DNA of 7,652 nt from Pyramidobacter sp. (GTDB taxonomy: Bacteria; Synergistota; Synergistia; Synergistales; Dethiosulfovibrionaceae), in NCBI GenBank assembly GCA_017940445.1, contig JAGAYQ010000019.1:1-7652 (forward strand), read 5' to 3'. The translations under genes were made by a program, and so were the position numbers. The notes below the pieces were generated by a model. The model did not search any database. It saw only the letters and a list, made by a program, of their open reading frames with translations, and was not told where the DNA came from. Positions 5,361 through 7,652 of this stretch are shown here, piece after piece (positions within the stretch are counted from its first letter, which is position 1; every line of letters begins with the position of its first letter).

Positions 5361-6450
5361 GACGGAGTTCCTCCGCAAAACCGGCGGCGCCGGCTGAACA
5401 GCCGAGGACGGCGCCCTGATTGTCGATAAAAGCAGCTTCGGCCTCGAGATCGCCGAACATCCTCGCGCGCACGCGCTGCGCCGTCACTTCGGCAAGGACG
5501 GGCCAGAGAAAATCAAGCTGCTCTTCGCGCATGACCTGCATGGCGACCTCGGTCGTCGAGCTGTCGTAGAGCCTTCGGATCGTTTCGCGCGGACAGCCGG
5601 CGAGCGCTGCCTGCGTGCAGAGCGCTTCGCGCCGTCCATCGCCGGTGCGGTTGTAGGTGTCGAATGTCCCGGCGGCGACTTTCAGCAGCTTGCCGGGATG
5701 CCCGCACAGCAGCACGCGCTGAAAGCCCAGCCTCAGCGCTTCGTCGAGGACATAGCCGACGTAGTTGCCCGTGTGCATGATGCAGGGACCGGCGATGTTC
5801 CACGCTTTGCGCATGGCCGCTTCGCCTGTGCTGCCGAAGGTGAGGCCGACGGTCTTCAGCCCCGCGGCGGCAAAGGTGTTCAGCTCCAGCGTAAACGATT
5901 CGTAGACCGAGTCGATGTTGTACGGCCGCACGATGCCGGTCGTGCCGAGCACGGACAGGCCGCCTTCGATGCCCAGCCGGGGATTGAACGTGTGACGCGC
6001 CTTCTCCTCGCCGCCGGGAATGGAAACGGTGACGACGGCCGAACGGCTGCCGATAACTGTGCGCAGCGCCGTTTCGATCATCGCTCTGGGGACAGGATTG
6101 ATGGCCGGCTCGCCGGGAGGCACTTTCAGCCCCGGGCGCGTCACGGTGCCGACGCCGTCGCCGGCGCGAAACGTCACAGGGCCGTCGGCTGCGCCGATTT
6201 CGACCGATGCGGTCACGAGCATTCCGTTCGTGGCGTCGGGGTCGTCGCCCGCGTCCTTGATCACGCCGCAGACGGGATAAGGGAGTTCGACGATCTCCAG
6301 CGTCAGTTCACGTCCCGCAGGCGTGCTGATCTTCACGTTTCGGGGCGTGCGCGAATCGCGCTGCCTCAGGGCTGATGCGAGCGCGGCGGCTGCGGCGCAG
6401 CTGCCGGTCGTGAAGCCCTCGCGCAGATTTTTACGATCGGTAAATGCCAT
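5350..6450 (-). CDS. cbiD: Cobalt-precorrin-5B C1-methyltransferase
   Basis: CbiD transfers a methyl group from S-adenosylmethionine to C1 of cobalt-precorrin-5B, giving cobalt-precorrin-6A, the substrate of CbiJ. It is specific to the anaerobic route and unrelated to the tetrapyrrole-methylase family. The 366-residue length is typical. Motifs are LREGFTTGSCAAAAA (9-23), VIKDAGDDPDATNG (63-76), RPGLKVPPGEPAINPVPR (105-122), FNPRLGIEGGLSVLGTTGIV (155-174), GNYVGYVLDEA (228-238), CGHPGKLLKVAAGTFDTYN (249-267) and a CbiD-type tail. In the GKLxKxAAG segment, the histidine usually present in the following F-x-THS/THN motif is tyrosine here (DTYN, 264-267). The ATG at 6450 lies 20 bases inside the end of cbiC. 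No strong Shine-Dalgarno precedes it, so coupling to cbiC translation is likely. No other start fits better, because LREGFTTGSC begins only nine residues in. The TAA at 5350 overlaps the first codons of cbiET. Confidence 0.96.
   Translation of the reverse strand: MAFTDRKNLREGFTTGSCAAAAALASALRQRDSRTPRNVKISTPAGRELTLEIVELPYPVCGVIKDAGDDPDATNGMLVTASVEIGAADGPVTFRAGDGVGTVTRPGLKVPPGEPAINPVPRAMIETALRTVIGSRSAVVTVSIPGGEEKARHTFNPRLGIEGGLSVLGTTGIVRPYNIDSVYESFTLELNTFAAAGLKTVGLTFGSTGEAAMRKAWNIAGPCIMHTGNYVGYVLDEALRLGFQRVLLCGHPGKLLKVAAGTFDTYNRTGDGRREALCTQAALAGCPRETIRRLYDSSTTEVAMQVMREEQLDFLWPVLAEVTAQRVRARMFGDLEAEAAFIDNQGAVLGCSAGAAGFAEELRHAT
5363..5375 (-). promoter_or_regulatory. cbiET ribosome-binding site held in a small hairpin
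   Basis: On the minus strand the sequence CGGAG-GAA-CTCCG forms a perfect 5-bp stem with a three-base loop. The GGAGG ribosome site of cbiET (5374-5370) is mostly inside the stem and loop. The element lies within the last codons of cbiD, so ribosomes finishing cbiD would melt it. This is a simple arrangement for translational coupling; the structure is seen in the sequence and its effect is inferred. Confidence 0.5.
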
Positions 6451-7051
6451 AGAGCAGCGCGTTGAGGATGGCCGAGGCGACTGTTGAGCCGCCTTTGCGC
6501 CCCATGGCGATGATCGAGGGGACGTCAGTGCGGGCCAGCCGTTCTTTTGATTCGATGACGTTGACGAAGCCGACGGGCACGCCGACGACTAAGGCAGGGT
6601 GGGCTTTGCCCTCGTCGATGAGTTCACAGAGGCGGATCAGCGCTGTCGGCGCGTTGCCGATGGCAAAAATGGCTTCGGGGGTTTCTGCGACGGCGTGCTC
6701 CATCGAGACGACGGCGCGCGTGACACCGCGCGAAAGGGCTTCCTCGGCGATCTCGGGAGCGGACATGCGGCAGACGACAGAAACGCCGAGCGCAGCGCAC
6801 GATTTTTTGCTGATGCCCGCGGCGGCCATCATCGTGTCGGTGACGACGGTGACGCCCCGGCGCAGCGCTTCGCGAGCCTTGCTGACGGCGTCGGGCGTGA
6901 AGCGCAGGTTCTTCTGAAATTCAAAGTCGGCCGTCGTGTGGATGACGCGCTTCACGACGTCAAGATCTTCGGCGGAGCCGGTCCACGGCTCCATTTCGGC
7001 GGCGATGGTCCTCATGCTCGCCTGTTCGATTTCATCGGGTCTCAATGACAT
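6431..7051 (-). CDS. cbiC: Cobalt-precorrin-8 methylmutase
   Basis: CbiC (CobH family) moves the methyl group from C11 to C12 of cobalt-precorrin-8, forming cobyrinate, the last ring-building step. Numbered from the ATG at 7051 (206 residues, close to the usual 200-220) it shows RPDEIEQASMRTI (4-16), the catalytic-histidine segment KRVIHTTADFEF (34-45, His38 matching the CobH active-site His), VTDTMMAAAGI (70-80), the family segment IGNAPTALIRL (131-141), VVGVPVGFVNVIESK (155-169) and MGRKGGSTVASAILNALL (183-200). The start is ambiguous. An excellent ribosome site, GAGGTGAT (7057-7050), overlaps the GTG at 7054 and the ATG at 7051 and is too close to serve either, but is ideally spaced (8 bases after GAGG) for a TTG at 7045, which would give 204 residues. 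I give the ATG as the conventional end, with the TTG a serious alternative. The stop overlaps cbiD by 20 bases. An 18-21 base gap separates it from the upstream membrane gene, which looks co-transcribed. Confidence 0.95.
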   Translation of the reverse strand: MSLRPDEIEQASMRTIAAEMEPWTGSAEDLDVVKRVIHTTADFEFQKNLRFTPDAVSKAREALRRGVTVVTDTMMAAAGISKKSCAALGVSVVCRMSAPEIAEEALSRGVTRAVVSMEHAVAETPEAIFAIGNAPTALIRLCELIDEGKAHPALVVGVPVGFVNVIESKERLARTDVPSIIAMGRKGGSTVASAILNALLYGIYRS

Positions 7052-7057
7052 CACCTC
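7050..7057 (-). promoter_or_regulatory. Strong Shine-Dalgarno of cbiC
   Basis: Minus-strand GAGGTGAT matches the 16S anti-Shine-Dalgarno over eight bases. Its placement argues that translation of cbiC begins at the TTG at 7045-7043 rather than at the overlapping ATG or GTG. It is the best ribosome site in the window, in the short gap after the membrane gene. Base match seen directly; start choice inferred. Confidence 0.5.
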
Positions 7058-7072
7058 GTTCAGTTCAATGTA

Positions 7073-7652
7073 TTACAAAAGCAGCGGCACGGCAGCGGCC
7101 GCGAGAGTCAGCAGCCCAAGCGCGGCCGACGCGGCCACGTTCCAGGCCAGCATCGACTGGGCCACGTGGCGCGGGAAAAATCCGAAATAATAGCCGGCGT
7201 TGGTGCGTACAAGCCGCGTGAGCAGGCTCAGACTGTTGCCGAGCAGCAGAGCGAACACGGCCTGCGCGGTGGTCAGCTCGCCGGCGGCAAGGCTGCCCCC
7301 GGCCAGTGCCAGCGCCGCGGAAACGTGAGCGAACGACGCGGCGGCGACGGCCAGCGCGGGCAGCGGGATAAAGGCGCTGCCTTTCAGCCAGGCGTGCAAT
7401 GCGCGCTCAGCCGGCGGCACGAGCAGCATCGCCAGCGCGTAAAACAGCCACGCCCACGGCAGCGTTTTCAGCAGCCGAAGCGCGAACTTCTTTGCCGATT
7501 CCTTTTTTGCGGCGCTCAGCTCTTCAAGCGGACGGTCGTTGTGCTCGCCGCGGTTGAGGATGAACAGTTCGATAGCGAACTTGGCAGCCGAGCGGAACAG
7601 CAGCGTGAGCGCGAACAGCCCTCCGGCAAGATGCGCCAGACTGCACGCGAGG
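7073..7652 (-). CDS. Multi-span membrane protein, C-terminal part; resembles nucleoside-recognition (Gate-like) family, possibly cobalt-related
   Basis: The minus-strand frame is open from the window edge (7651) to a TAA at 7073, giving the last 192 residues; the start lies beyond the window. Numbering from the first complete codon, hydrophobic stretches lie at about 1-19, 62-79, 95-121, 131-145 and 167-192, with a charged loop (33-59, lysine- and glutamate-rich) after the first. The segment LTTAQAVFALLLGNSLSLL (126-144), then TRLVRTNAGYYFGFFP (145-160) and a final helix containing AWN (169-171), recalls the G-x-L-x-x-x-x-A-x-x-A-L-L-x-G and R-x-x-x-x-Y-x-x-x-F pattern of archaeal and bacterial nucleoside-recognition membrane proteins (the group called CbtC in cobalamin-regulon surveys). 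That match is from memory and tentative. With cbiC about 20 bases downstream on the same strand, a role in cobalt uptake or corrinoid handling is plausible but unproven. It could instead be an unrelated permease. That it is a real membrane-protein gene is well supported; the family is not certain. Confidence 0.8.
   Translation of the reverse strand, partial: LACSLAHLAGGLFALTLLFRSAAKFAIELFILNRGEHNDRPLEELSAAKKESAKKFALRLLKTLPWAWLFYALAMLLVPPAERALHAWLKGSAFIPLPALAVAAASFAHVSAALALAGGSLAAGELTTAQAVFALLLGNSLSLLTRLVRTNAGYYFGFFPRHVAQSMLAWNVAASAALGLLTLAAAAVPLLL

Noticed and set aside
5376..5378. TTG as the start of cbiET, six codons upstream of the ATG
   Set aside because: The ATG at 5360 has GGAGG at 9-base spacing and yields the usual CbiE N-terminus. 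The TTG has no comparable ribosome site.
4470..5429. Long plus-strand open frame (319 residues) opposite cbiET
   Set aside because: It runs antisense to a clearly conserved gene, is rich in Arg, Ala and Gly as expected for the complement of GC-rich coding DNA, and shows no recognisable motif.
7055..7072. Promoter in the gap before cbiC
   Set aside because: The gap is too short and shows no -10/-35 pair; the upstream gene is on the same strand and reads into it.

Overview
This window is the middle of an anaerobic (cobalt-early) cobalamin biosynthesis operon. Every gene I can support lies on the minus strand, so transcription runs from high to low coordinates. In that order the genes are: a membrane protein cut by the right edge (7652-7073), cbiC, cbiD, a cbiE-cbiT fusion, cbiF, cbiG, cbiH, a fusion of cbiJ to a precorrin-2 dehydrogenase (sirC/cysG-N), and the first part of hemC, cut by the left edge (449-1). 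The core order C-D-E-T-F-G-H-J matches the classic Salmonella-type cbi order. All complete frames are intact, with no frameshift, insertion sequence, RNA gene or CRISPR array. No stretch over 300 bases lacks a gene, and the longest gap is 48 bases.

The genes are packed as one transcription unit. There are 4-base ATGA overlaps at cbiF/cbiG, cbiH/cbiJ-sirC and cbiJ-sirC/hemC. cbiC/cbiD overlap by 20 bases and cbiD/cbiET by 11, and the cbiET stop abuts the cbiF start. Only two gaps exist: about 20 bases before cbiC, and 48 bases between cbiG and cbiH, the latter with competing inverted segments. The promoter, and any cobalamin riboswitch, must lie beyond 7652; I see neither here.

Together the enzymes cover corrin-ring construction. 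HemC makes the linear tetrapyrrole hydroxymethylbilane. The SirC domain oxidises precorrin-2 to sirohydrochlorin. CbiH (ring contraction), CbiF, CbiG, CbiD, CbiJ, CbiT, CbiE and CbiC then convert cobalt-precorrin-3 to cobyrinate. Not seen in the window are the cobalt chelatase (CbiK/CbiX), CbiL, CobA/HemD and the later amidation and nucleotide-loop genes. The membrane protein resembles the small multi-span nucleoside-recognition (Gate-like) family sometimes found with cobalt and cobalamin genes, but its function is uncertain.

The organism is GC-rich, bacterial and probably anaerobic, judged by the CbiG/CbiD/CbiJ route, which does not need oxygen. A Synergistota-type or Clostridia-like anaerobe would fit, but that is a guess from gene style, not a demonstrated assignment. 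The most unusual item is the CbiJ-SirC fusion, which sits exactly at the junction between the cbi block and the hem block. Otherwise the region is a well-formed version of a known pathway, and I do not see a wholly new system.
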